Source of the DNA: Candidatus Wallbacteria bacterium
Lineage (GTDB): Bacteria; Muiribacteriota; UBA6191; JACPRK01
Length of the DNA: 10,913 bases
Direction of reading: 5' to 3'
Assembly: GCA_016199905.1 (NCBI GenBank)
Contig: JACQFU010000171.1
Coordinates: forward strand, 1 to 10,913
Made by a program: the position numbers and the translations under genes. Below, piece by piece: positions 1 through 6,450 of the stretch. Within the stretch, counting starts at the first letter, position 1. Every line of letters begins with the position of its first letter. The notes beneath the pieces were generated by a model. The model did not search any database. It was given only the letters and a program-made list of their open reading frames with translations, and was not told where the DNA came from.

Positions 1-206
1 GCATCGACACCTTCAAGCGCATCAAGGCGATCAACCCTCAGTTGCCGGTCGTGATCGTGACGGGCAGCCTGGAGGATTCGATGGCAAAAGAGGTCTTCGG
101 CCTCGACGCCTTCGACATCATCGACAAGCCCTTCAAGGTCAACGACCTCCAGAAGGTCATCAAGCAGTTCAACCTCTTGAAGGGCAAGAGGAACACGTCG
201 AGTTGA
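1..206 (+). CDS. Response regulator receiver domain, C-terminal part (5' end outside window)
   Basis: The reading frame enters at base 3 and ends with TGA at 204-206, giving 67 visible residues. They match the second half of a CheY-like receiver domain. The beta-4 strand VVIVTG carries the conserved Thr/Ser position (visible residue 20), and the DKPF motif carries the invariant Lys (visible residue 42) with its cis-Pro. An amphipathic alpha-5 helix follows (DLQKVIKQFNLL). The phospho-acceptor Asp lies upstream of the window. Only about ten residues follow alpha-5, so no output domain is attached at the C-terminus. The protein is either a stand-alone CheY-like regulator or has its other domains on the N-terminal side. 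By family knowledge it would be phosphorylated by a histidine kinase, which is not visible here. It converges on the protease gene with a 13-nt gap. Confidence 0.87.
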   Translation, partial: IDTFKRIKAINPQLPVVIVTGSLEDSMAKEVFGLDAFDIIDKPFKVNDLQKVIKQFNLLKGKRNTSS

Positions 207-219
207 CCCGCCGAACGGC

Positions 220-1827
220 TCACCCGAACAGCAGCTGCAGGCCGAAGGTCGCCACCAGGCCGACTACCAGCATCAGGACGCCTCGACTGATGCGGTTCTG
301 GATCTCTTGGCGCTGGCCCGGTGTCGTGTGGGTGGGCGGCGCAGCCGGCGGCGTGGGGCGAACCACCGGGGCCGGCGCCGGCGAGGCGGCCTGCTTGGCC
401 TTGGCGACTGCGGCCAGAGCGTCGATGCGGCCGGCGCCGAACCGCACGTCCTTGCCCGGATCTCCCAGGTCCACGACGCTGCTCAGCAGGATCTGCTCGA
501 TCTCCCGGGCGGATGCTTGCGGGCGCGCCTGCTTGATCAACGCGGCCACGCCGGCCACGACGGGGCAGGCCATCGAGGTGCCGCTCATCGAGCGGGTCTG
601 GCCGCCGGGCACCGTGCTGACGATGGCCGAACCCGGGGCGCACAGATCGGGTTTCGTGTAAGTGAGGCCGTTCCAGGTCGAGGGACCGCCGCTGGAGTAG
701 CTTGCCGAAGAGTCACCGGCATCCGTGGCGCCGACGGCCAGCGAGATGGGGTAGGCTCCCGGGATGACTTCGCTCGAGGGGCCGCTGTTTCCGGAGGCGA
801 AGACCGGCAGCATATCCGCGTCGCGCCAGGCTTGCACGGCGTCCCAGAAGAAGGTCTCTTCGGCGCCCAGGTCCTTCATCTGCCTGCGGTCGACGCCCCA
901 GGAGCAGCTGACGGCGGTGGGCCTGTCGTTGGTGCTGGGATCGCCGTCGGGGTCGAGCATCCACTGCATGGCCGCGAGCAGCTTGCTCAACTCGCCGCTG
1001 CCCTCGTTGTCGAGCGCCTTGGCCACGACCAGACGGGCGCCGGGCGCGACGCCGATGCCGTCGCCGGAGGCGCAGATGCTGCCGGCGGTGTGGGTGCCGT
1101 GCCCTTCGTCGTCGTAGGGCTCGGTCTTCCCGTTGACGAAATCCCGGAAGCGCAGAACGCGGCCTTCGAGGGCCGGGTGGGCGGCGTCGACGCCGGTGTC
1201 GATGTGGCCGATGACGACGCCCTCGCCCCGCACGCCGTAGGTCGACCAGGCATCCCGGGCGCGCACCTTGTCGACGGCCCAGTTGCCGCCGGCGGCCATC
1301 GCGGTGGCGCCGGCCTTTCGGATCAGCTCGCGGCTGGGGATCGCCTGGACGCGGACATCTCGATAGATGCGCTCGACGTCGGGCCGCGCGGCCAACTCGC
1401 GAAGCAAGGCGGCGTCGGCTTCGAGCAGCACCGTGTTGGCAATCCAGAGTTCTTGAACGCGCGGAGCCGGCGCGGCCAGCGCCGTGACCGAGGCACGGAT
1501 GTCGTGGACCAGGGGAGTCGCCTTGAGGCCATTGGCCTGGCGGGTAGCCAAGAAATCCAGGAGCATCCCGGCCGAGCGGCGGGCCTCTTCCCGGCGAAGA
1601 GCCGTCCGGACGGCGTTGTCGGCGCCGACGAGACCCGAGATGGCCGGCAGTCCGTGCTGGCCACGCATGCGAACCAACACGCGCACCGCGCCGGTGCCGG
1701 ACCCGATGGCCCGCTGGACCGACGGCGTGAGCTTCCGGCGCACTTGATACCAGCCTTCCTGGGCGCGGGCGCCGGTAGTGGCCAAGAGGATGGTCAGCAG
1801 CAGCGTCAGGTGGCGATATCGGATCAT
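220..1827 (-). CDS. Exported subtilisin-like serine protease (S8, bacillopeptidase F-like) with C-terminal membrane anchor
   Basis: This 535-residue protein is a secreted endopeptidase of the S8 family. A signal peptide covers residues 1-22 (hydrophobic core LTLLLTILLATTG, likely cut after ARA). Residues about 23-165 look like an I9-type inhibitory propeptide: the stretch LWIANTVLLEADAALLREL followed by RPDVERIYRD resembles bacillopeptidase F proregions. The catalytic domain spans about 182-478 with the full triad: Asp210 (HIDTGVD), His243 (GHGTHTAG) and Ser418 (GTSMACP), plus oxyanion Asn347 (ASGNSGP). The motif after the serine reads PVVAG rather than the usual PHVAG. A Pro/Ala-rich linker (about 482-503) leads to a hydrophobic helix (about 516-534) ending at the last residue, so the mature enzyme is probably held in a membrane with its catalytic domain outside the cytoplasm. 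The ATG at 1825-1827 is supported by GAGGAGG about 11 nt upstream and by the signal peptide. Substrate is unknown. Confidence 0.95.
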   Translation of the reverse strand: MIRYRHLTLLLTILLATTGARAQEGWYQVRRKLTPSVQRAIGSGTGAVRVLVRMRGQHGLPAISGLVGADNAVRTALRREEARRSAGMLLDFLATRQANGLKATPLVHDIRASVTALAAPAPRVQELWIANTVLLEADAALLRELAARPDVERIYRDVRVQAIPSRELIRKAGATAMAAGGNWAVDKVRARDAWSTYGVRGEGVVIGHIDTGVDAAHPALEGRVLRFRDFVNGKTEPYDDEGHGTHTAGSICASGDGIGVAPGARLVVAKALDNEGSGELSKLLAAMQWMLDPDGDPSTNDRPTAVSCSWGVDRRQMKDLGAEETFFWDAVQAWRDADMLPVFASGNSGPSSEVIPGAYPISLAVGATDAGDSSASYSSGGPSTWNGLTYTKPDLCAPGSAIVSTVPGGQTRSMSGTSMACPVVAGVAALIKQARPQASAREIEQILLSSVVDLGDPGKDVRFGAGRIDALAAVAKAKQAASPAPAPVVRPTPPAAPPTHTTPGQRQEIQNRISRGVLMLVVGLVATFGLQLLFG

Positions 1828-1838
1828 CTTTCGGGGGG

Positions 1839-1846
1839 CCTCCTCG
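1839..1846 (-). promoter_or_regulatory. Ribosome binding site of the protease gene
   Basis: On the minus strand the bases read CGAGGAGG, a strong Shine-Dalgarno match about 11 nt before the ATG at 1827. It fixes this ATG as the start, because the reading frame remains open far upstream and has no other start with both a ribosome site and a signal peptide. Confidence 0.75.
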
Positions 1847-1858
1847 AAGGTCCCGAAA

Positions 1859-1887
1859 ATTATGAGAATCCGTGAGCAAAGCGTCAA
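1859..1887 (-). promoter_or_regulatory. Sigma70-type promoter for the protease gene
   Basis: Read on the minus strand, the -35 box TTGACG (1887-1882) is followed by a 17-nt spacer and the -10 box CATAAT (1864-1859). Each differs from consensus at one position and the spacing is ideal. Transcription would start near 1852, giving a short leader of about 25 nt that carries the GAGGAGG site. It is assigned by pattern only. Confidence 0.7.
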
Positions 1888-1914
1888 GCTCCCCAGTGGC
1901 GAATTTGGCGCGCT

Positions 1915-1923
1915 TGCTATAAT
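1915..1923 (+). promoter_or_regulatory. Extended -10 promoter element (TGCTATAAT) for the AsmA-like operon
   Basis: TGCTATAAT is a perfect extended -10 (TG, one base, TATAAT). No good -35 is visible at the usual distance (1895-1900 reads AGTGGC), which extended -10 promoters tolerate. Initiation would be expected around 1929-1932, almost on top of the GTG start at 1933. No Shine-Dalgarno is seen before that GTG, so the mRNA may be leaderless or nearly so. Confidence 0.6.
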
Positions 1924-1932
1924 GGCCCCGGC

Positions 1933-3864
1933 GTGACAGCGAGGACAAAGAAGCTCATTCTGGTGGCCCTGGCGCTCGCGTTGGCAGGCGTGGTTGTGGT
2001 GGCCGTCGCGCTTTTCTGGGGACTGTCCAAGATCCAGGACCCGGCGCTGATTTCCCAGACGATCCAGAACGCCCTGGGGCCGGCCTTTCCGGTCAAGATC
2101 GAGATCAAGACGGTCGTCTACGAACCGTTCTGGACGGTGCACGTCATGGGCATCGAGGCGACCCACAAGGGCTTTCCCGAGAAGCCCCTCATCAAGTGCG
2201 GCAAGCTCTCCTTCACGATCAAGCCGTCCGCGCTCAGTACCGCGCGCCTCGCGATCAGCCAGCTGACGATCTCCGATTGGCAAATCAACGTGCTTCGCAA
2301 TCCCGACGGCAGCATGAACCTGCCCGCAATGCCCTTTCGCAGCGCTGCTCTGCGGCTTCCGGAGCTGGGGCAGGCGATGCTGGCTTCGGCGGGCATGATG
2401 GCTGCGAAGCAATTCTCCATCGATTCGATCGAGCTGGAGAAGGGCCAGATCGTCTTCGAGGACCGGGGCACGACGCAGACCGCGAACCTGAGCGGCGTCG
2501 TGGGCCAGCTCTCCTTCGACGACGGACATCTGCGCTTTCCAACCATCAGCGCCAAGCTCTTCGACTCGATGCCGGTCGGGGTCTCCGGACAACTCGACGT
2601 CCTGCCTGCGCTTGCGCTCGAGGCGGCCATCAGCATCCATGACATCGACGCGCGGGTCTTGCAGGAGCGCATCAACATCCTCAACGGCCTCAAGCTGATC
2701 GGCACGCCCTGGGCCGGTGCCTTGCCGACCAAGATCCGCGTGAAGGCCGGTCCGGCCGGCACCGAGACCACCATCGAGCTGCAATTCCAGGACGTGACCG
2801 TTTGCGAACCGATGCTGACCCGGCAGACCGTGTCGGTGAAGAACGGCACCGGGAAGATCGTCGTCAAACCGGGCCAGCCCGGCGCGCCGGCGGGCACCGT
2901 CGATATGCAGCTGCAGCATGTCACCGTCTTGCCGCTCGATCCGGGCGTGACGTTCCCCTTCGACAACCTGACGCTCGGCATCGATTTCGCGGGCCAGCAG
3001 ATCACGATTCGCACCTGCGAGGGGCATGTCGGCGGCGGCGCGGTGAACGTCAAGGGAACGCTGCAGGGCATCTTTGGCGAGCTGGAGGTGTCCGGAAGCG
3101 GCATCGCCCTCAACCCGATGCTGCAGAAGACCACCGTCATGCAGGATCATCCTTGGGCCTCCGGGGCGATGCTCAAAAAGGTATCGGGCAAGTATTCGCC
3201 CGGGCAGTTCACGTTCACCGAGTTGGAGGCGATGCTCGGACTGGCCACGATCACAGCCAGCGGAGCCGTGCGCGCGGCGTCCGCCGGCTACGAGCCCGCG
3301 GGCGTCAACGGCACTGCCGAGATCGACGGCGTCACGCTTGGCCGCCTCTTTGGATTTGCCGATCCGAGCCGCGTGGGTGGCAAGGCGTCGATCAAATTCA
3401 CGCTGCAGCCGCAGTCCTTTACGTCGGAGTTCCGCACCAGCGACTTCTCCATCCACGGCGGCCATCCGGAGCTGTCCTTCCACGCCCTGGCCGCGGCCTT
3501 CAACGGGCTGCGCCAGACCAAGGAGGGGCAGATGCAAGTCGCCTGGTCGGCCAACGCGCGGTCCGGGCCCTTCACGATGCTCTGGCCGCAGTTGCTCAAG
3601 GCGGCCAACTTGCCGGTGAACGGGCCGGTCAAGTTCGACAAGGGCGACGCCTCGCTGATGTACGACTCCCAGGGGCTGCACGTGATGAGCATGAATTGCA
3701 CCAGCCCGCAGGTGGCTCTGTCGGGCAAGATGCTCCTTGCCCCCGGCGGCGCACTTTCGGGGGCGCTGGATCTGGAGGCCTACTCCGCGCCGGGCGTCGT
3801 GGCGGTGAAGAACAGCTCCGTGCTGTCGGGGACGCTCAAGGCGCCGCAACTGACGCCGCAATGA
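1933..3864 (+). CDS. AsmA-like inner-membrane-anchored envelope protein
   Basis: This 643-residue protein has a short basic N-terminus (RTKK), one transmembrane helix at about 8-31, and a long periplasmic beta-rich region. AsmA hallmarks are visible: an N-terminal repeat unit ending in LTISDWQINVLRNPDGSMNL (111-130), a mid-protein unit with DNLTLGIDF and GGGAVNVKGTLQG (about 344-379), and a C-terminal SGTLKAPQL (632-640), the usual end of the AsmA C-terminal domain. AsmA and its relatives (TamB, YhdP) are bridge-like proteins linked to phospholipid transport or outer-membrane assembly. At 643 residues it is close to E. coli AsmA in size and much shorter than TamB or YhdP. The GTG start is chosen because RTKK and the helix follow directly; an ATG at 1922 is out of frame and hits a stop after four codons. 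Its stop overlaps the next start (ATGA). The exact substrate cannot be read from sequence. Confidence 0.85.
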   Translation: MTARTKKLILVALALALAGVVVVAVALFWGLSKIQDPALISQTIQNALGPAFPVKIEIKTVVYEPFWTVHVMGIEATHKGFPEKPLIKCGKLSFTIKPSALSTARLAISQLTISDWQINVLRNPDGSMNLPAMPFRSAALRLPELGQAMLASAGMMAAKQFSIDSIELEKGQIVFEDRGTTQTANLSGVVGQLSFDDGHLRFPTISAKLFDSMPVGVSGQLDVLPALALEAAISIHDIDARVLQERINILNGLKLIGTPWAGALPTKIRVKAGPAGTETTIELQFQDVTVCEPMLTRQTVSVKNGTGKIVVKPGQPGAPAGTVDMQLQHVTVLPLDPGVTFPFDNLTLGIDFAGQQITIRTCEGHVGGGAVNVKGTLQGIFGELEVSGSGIALNPMLQKTTVMQDHPWASGAMLKKVSGKYSPGQFTFTELEAMLGLATITASGAVRAASAGYEPAGVNGTAEIDGVTLGRLFGFADPSRVGGKASIKFTLQPQSFTSEFRTSDFSIHGGHPELSFHALAAAFNGLRQTKEGQMQVAWSANARSGPFTMLWPQLLKAANLPVNGPVKFDKGDASLMYDSQGLHVMSMNCTSPQVALSGKMLLAPGGALSGALDLEAYSAPGVVAVKNSSVLSGTLKAPQLTPQ

Positions 3865-5525
3865 TCAACTTCAAGTCGATCCGGAACATCCCGCGGATCG
3901 GGGACATCACCGCGGTGCTGGTCCGGCACGGTCTGGAGCACTTCGCCGAGCAGTTGGGGCTGCCCATCTACCAGAAGCTGCGGACGCTGATCAGCGGCCC
4001 CCCGGGTCTGGAGCTGCAGAGCACGTTGCCCGAGCGGCTGAGAAACGTGCTTCAGGACCTGGGGCCGACGTTCATCAAGTTCGGGCAGGTGCTCTCGACG
4101 CGCCACGACTTGATCCCGGATAACTTCGTCCAGGAGTTCAGCAAGCTGCAGGACCACGTTCCCCCGGCACCCTTCGACCGGGTCACCGCGGTGCTCGAAA
4201 GCGAGCTGGGCTTGCCCGTGGACGGGATCTTCCGCGAGTTCGACCGGGACGCGATCGCGGCCGCTTCGATCGGCCAGGTCCACCGGGCGCGGTTGCTGGA
4301 CGGCCGCGAGGTCGTCGTCAAGGTGCAGCGGGAAGGCATCACCGAGGTCATTCGCTCCGACATCGACATCCTGTACTACCTGGCGCATACGATGGAGGAC
4401 TCCGACCTGCTGGATGCGGCGACCTTCGATCCGGTCGGGATCATCGGCGAATTCGCGCGCTCCATCACGCGCGAGCTGGACTACGTGCGCGAGGCCCAGA
4501 ACATGGTCACCTTCCGGCGAAACTTCGCCGACACGCCCCGCGTGCGCATTCCCGAGGTCTACCTGGACCTGTGCACCCAGCGAGTGCTCACGATGGAGTA
4601 CATGCGCGGCGCCCGCGGAAACCAGGTCGATCCGGCGACCGTAAACGGACGGGCGCTGGCCGAGATTGGCGCCCGGGCCGTGTTGCAGCAGGTGTTCAAG
4701 GACGGCTGTTTCCACGCCGACCCGCACCCGGGAAACATCCTGATCCTCGACGGAAACACGATCTGCTTCCTCGACTTCGGCATGGTGGGGCGGCTGTCGC
4801 TGAAGATGAAGGACAACATCTCGCGGCTGCTCATCTCGCTTCTGGGTCGCGACTACGACGCGCTGGCTCGCGAGCTGGTCTACATCGGCGAGCCCGTGCA
4901 GGAGATCGATCTCGACCGCTTCAGCACGGCCCTGATGGACACGCTGGACCCCTACTACGGCGTGGCGCTGAAGAACCTGAACCTGGGGCTGTTGATCCGC
5001 AGCATCATGCGGTTGTTGGTCGAGAACCAGCTCAAGCTGCCCGCCAACTACGCCATGATGCTCAAGGCGCTGATCAGCATCGAGCACATGGCCAAGACGC
5101 TCGACCCGGAGTTCGACATCGTGCAGGAGGCGCGCCCCTTCGTCGAGGAGCTGGTGGTCGAGCGGTGGCACCCGCAGCGCCTGATGAAGGACGCCCACCT
5201 GGGGCTGCTCGACTTCGCCTTCTTCATGAAGCGCACGCCGAGCCAGCTGACGCGGCTGCTGCACAAGATGCAGCACGGCAACTTCAGCATCGAGTTCATG
5301 CACCGTGGTCTCGATCCGCTAGCGCATACGCTCGACAAGCTGAGCAACCGCATCTCATTCAGTCTGGTCATCAGCGCGTTGATCATCGGCTCGAGCTTCA
5401 TCATGACGACGAGCATCAAGCCGACGATGTTCGGCTACCCCTGGATGGGCGTCTGCGGCTACATGGCCGCCGGCTTCCTCGGCTTCTGGCTGGCGATCGG
5501 AATCCTGCGCAGCGGAAGGCTCTAA
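3861..5525 (+). CDS. UbiB/AarF/ABC1-family atypical protein kinase-like protein
   Basis: This 554-residue protein belongs to the UbiB (AarF/ABC1/ADCK) family of atypical kinases or ATPases at membranes, known for roles in ubiquinone and other isoprenoid-lipid metabolism. The family motifs are all present: the KxGQ motif at 73-76 (FIKFGQVLSTR), the Ala-rich nucleotide loop AAASIGQVHRA (133-143), the beta-3 Lys154 (VVVKVQ), the alpha-C ELDY motif with Glu205, the catalytic HADPHPGN (285-292) and the metal-binding DFG at 305-307. Two hydrophobic helices close the protein (about 499-515 and 527-548), as in E. coli UbiB. Length is typical. The start ATG overlaps the AsmA-like stop as ATGA and has no strong ribosome site of its own, which points to translational coupling. 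Several paralogues of this family exist in many genomes and no ubiquinone gene lies nearby, so I do not name it ubiB. Confidence 0.96.
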   Translation: MINFKSIRNIPRIGDITAVLVRHGLEHFAEQLGLPIYQKLRTLISGPPGLELQSTLPERLRNVLQDLGPTFIKFGQVLSTRHDLIPDNFVQEFSKLQDHVPPAPFDRVTAVLESELGLPVDGIFREFDRDAIAAASIGQVHRARLLDGREVVVKVQREGITEVIRSDIDILYYLAHTMEDSDLLDAATFDPVGIIGEFARSITRELDYVREAQNMVTFRRNFADTPRVRIPEVYLDLCTQRVLTMEYMRGARGNQVDPATVNGRALAEIGARAVLQQVFKDGCFHADPHPGNILILDGNTICFLDFGMVGRLSLKMKDNISRLLISLLGRDYDALARELVYIGEPVQEIDLDRFSTALMDTLDPYYGVALKNLNLGLLIRSIMRLLVENQLKLPANYAMMLKALISIEHMAKTLDPEFDIVQEARPFVEELVVERWHPQRLMKDAHLGLLDFAFFMKRTPSQLTRLLHKMQHGNFSIEFMHRGLDPLAHTLDKLSNRISFSLVISALIIGSSFIMTTSIKPTMFGYPWMGVCGYMAAGFLGFWLAIGILRSGRL

Positions 5526-5534
5526 CGGCTCAGC

Positions 5535-6170
5535 TCACGCTGCCAGCCGCGCCTCGAGCTTGTCGAGATCGATCAGCAGCGCGCGCACCTGCGTGGTCAA
5601 ATCGAGCTCCTGGATGAACTCCGCGTTGAGCATGCGGCGGGCATCCTTGAGGACCAGCGTCAGTTCCTGAAGCTGCTCTCGCGGCATCGCCGCCAGCTGC
5701 GCCAGGATCTCATGGACGGACTTGAAGTCGTGGCTGTCCAGACCGGCGCGGATGCGCTCCACGAGTTGCTTGCAGCGCTCCTCGCTCTTGACGGTCGCGT
5801 CGATGAAGCGGTCTTCGATGCGCCGGGGGTCGCAGTCGTTTCGCACGTGGCTGCCTGCTCCGTTCGCACCGACGGCCCGGCCCGCACCGTCCCAGGGGAG
5901 GATGGTGACGAACCCGTCGAGAATGCGGGGGATTTTTCTGAGGATGTAATCGTGCCTGTTCATCGACGTGCCTGTCGCCTCGTCGAACAGAGGATTGCCC
6001 CCCAGGTAAACCGTGCCGTTGGGATCGCCGTACTGGTTCAGTCCGTGACCGACCAGGTACCGATCAATATACGTCCGCTGCGTGTCAGTCAGCGCGGCGG
6101 CGGGCACGTTGCTTGTGAATACGAAACCGAAAACCAGGGTGACCGTGAGTGAAATCTTCAGCAGATTCAT
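5535..6170 (-). CDS. Small secreted protein of unknown function
   Basis: I do not recognise this 211-residue protein as a named family. Residues 1-26 form a signal peptide (hydrophobic ISLTVTLVFGFVF, likely cleavage near PAAA). Next comes a segment rich in Gly, Asn, Asp and Tyr: YIDRYLVGHGLNQYGDPNG then VYLGGNPLFDEATG and RHDYILRKIPRIL (about 34-84), which looks like a conserved recognition block. Two cysteines at 113 and 133 could form a disulfide. Residues about 127-211 are charged and helical, probably a helical hairpin or coiled coil (KQLVERIRAGL, LDLTTQVRALLIDLDKLEAR). ATG at 6168-6170 is chosen over an in-frame TTG at 6203 because AAAGGAG sits 10 nt before it and the signal peptide starts there. 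It converges on the UbiB-like gene with a 9-nt gap. It is presumably periplasmic or extracellular. Confidence 0.82.
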   Translation of the reverse strand: MNLLKISLTVTLVFGFVFTSNVPAAALTDTQRTYIDRYLVGHGLNQYGDPNGTVYLGGNPLFDEATGTSMNRHDYILRKIPRILDGFVTILPWDGAGRAVGANGAGSHVRNDCDPRRIEDRFIDATVKSEERCKQLVERIRAGLDSHDFKSVHEILAQLAAMPREQLQELTLVLKDARRMLNAEFIQELDLTTQVRALLIDLDKLEARLAA

Positions 6171-6180
6171 CGGGTCCTCA

Positions 6181-6187
6181 CTCCTTT
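6181..6187 (-). promoter_or_regulatory. Ribosome binding site of the small secreted protein
   Basis: The minus strand reads AAAGGAG, 10 nt before the ATG at 6170. It is flanked by CTCA and TGAG, which could pair to hold the site in the loop of a small 4-bp hairpin. It decides the start against the in-frame TTG at 6203. Confidence 0.65.
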
Positions 6188-6237
6188 GAGCAAGGCCTGA
6201 CAAACCGAATCTCTTCTTCGCTTTCGGCAGAGAGGAG

Positions 6238-6261
6238 ATCCGTACTCTGCTAATCCGTACT
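6238..6261. repeat. Two direct copies of ATCCGTACT in the secreted-protein leader
   Basis: ATCCGTACT occurs at 6238-6246 and again at 6253-6261, a 15-nt repeat distance (about one and a half helical turns). The copies lie between the divergent secreted-protein and kinase genes. They may be a regulator binding site or part of an RNA structure in the leader; chance cannot be excluded for two 9-mers. Confidence 0.4.
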
Positions 6262-6377
6262 TTTGTCGAACTGTGGTGTGAACTCGGCGACGTGGACTTC
6301 TTCTACTGTGCCGCAGGTTCCATGCTAATTACGCAAAGACTACTGGGATGGGATTCATGAACCGGAAAAGCTGCAGG

Positions 6378-6406
6378 AGGATACCAGACAAGAGCCCGTT
6401 TGTCAA
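6378..6406 (-). promoter_or_regulatory. Sigma70-type promoter reading toward the small secreted protein
   Basis: On the minus strand a perfect -35 box TTGACA (6406-6401) is followed by a 17-nt spacer and TATCCT (6383-6378), which matches four of six -10 positions. Initiation would fall near 6371, giving a leader of roughly 200 nt before the ATG at 6170. That leader contains the ATCCGTACT repeats and several short inverted repeats. Confidence 0.6.
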
Positions 6407-6433
6407 GCCGCGAAGCACTGCGGCGGCCTGATG

Positions 6434-6439
6434 TATGAT
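6434..6439 (+). promoter_or_regulatory. Candidate -10 box (TATGAT) for the Ser/Thr kinase gene
   Basis: TATGAT lies 11 nt before the kinase ATG at 6451. No convincing -35 is seen 16-18 nt upstream and no Shine-Dalgarno precedes the ATG. If real, the transcript would have only a few leader bases, similar to the AsmA-like gene. This is a weak call; a promoter further upstream in 6200-6430 is equally possible. Confidence 0.3.
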
Positions 6440-6450
6440 CGCGGGAACCC

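Noticed and set aside
307..1875. Long plus-strand frame opposite the protease
   Set aside because: Gly/Ala/Arg-rich antisense of a gene with a complete catalytic triad; no motif or ribosome site.
2802..3860. In-frame N-terminal extension of the UbiB-like gene across the AsmA-like gene
   Set aside because: The extension is Arg/Ala/Gly-rich out-of-frame text with no domain. The ATG at 3861 matches normal UbiB length and overlaps the AsmA stop as ATGA.
220..3861. A 1,213-codon open frame on the minus strand covering the protease and all of the DNA opposite the AsmA-like gene
   Set aside because: Only the part from the ATG at 1827 looks like a protein. The upstream part is Arg/His/Asp-rich text typical of the antisense frame of a GC-rich gene, and a promoter and ribosome site lie inside it.
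3780..5303. Long minus-strand frame opposite the UbiB-like gene
   Set aside because: Repetitive His/Gln/Val/Asp-rich antisense text; the sense strand carries all UbiB motifs.
6311..6362. ACGCAAAG and CTACTGGG on the plus strand resemble part of a c-di-GMP-I (GEMM) riboswitch
   Set aside because: The GGGCAAACC segment and the GNRA-capped hairpin expected just upstream are missing, so the core cannot form as described for that class.
6348..6431. A 27-codon plus-strand ORF before the kinase gene
   Set aside because: No ribosome site or recognisable sequence, and it overlaps the minus-strand promoter; too short to support.
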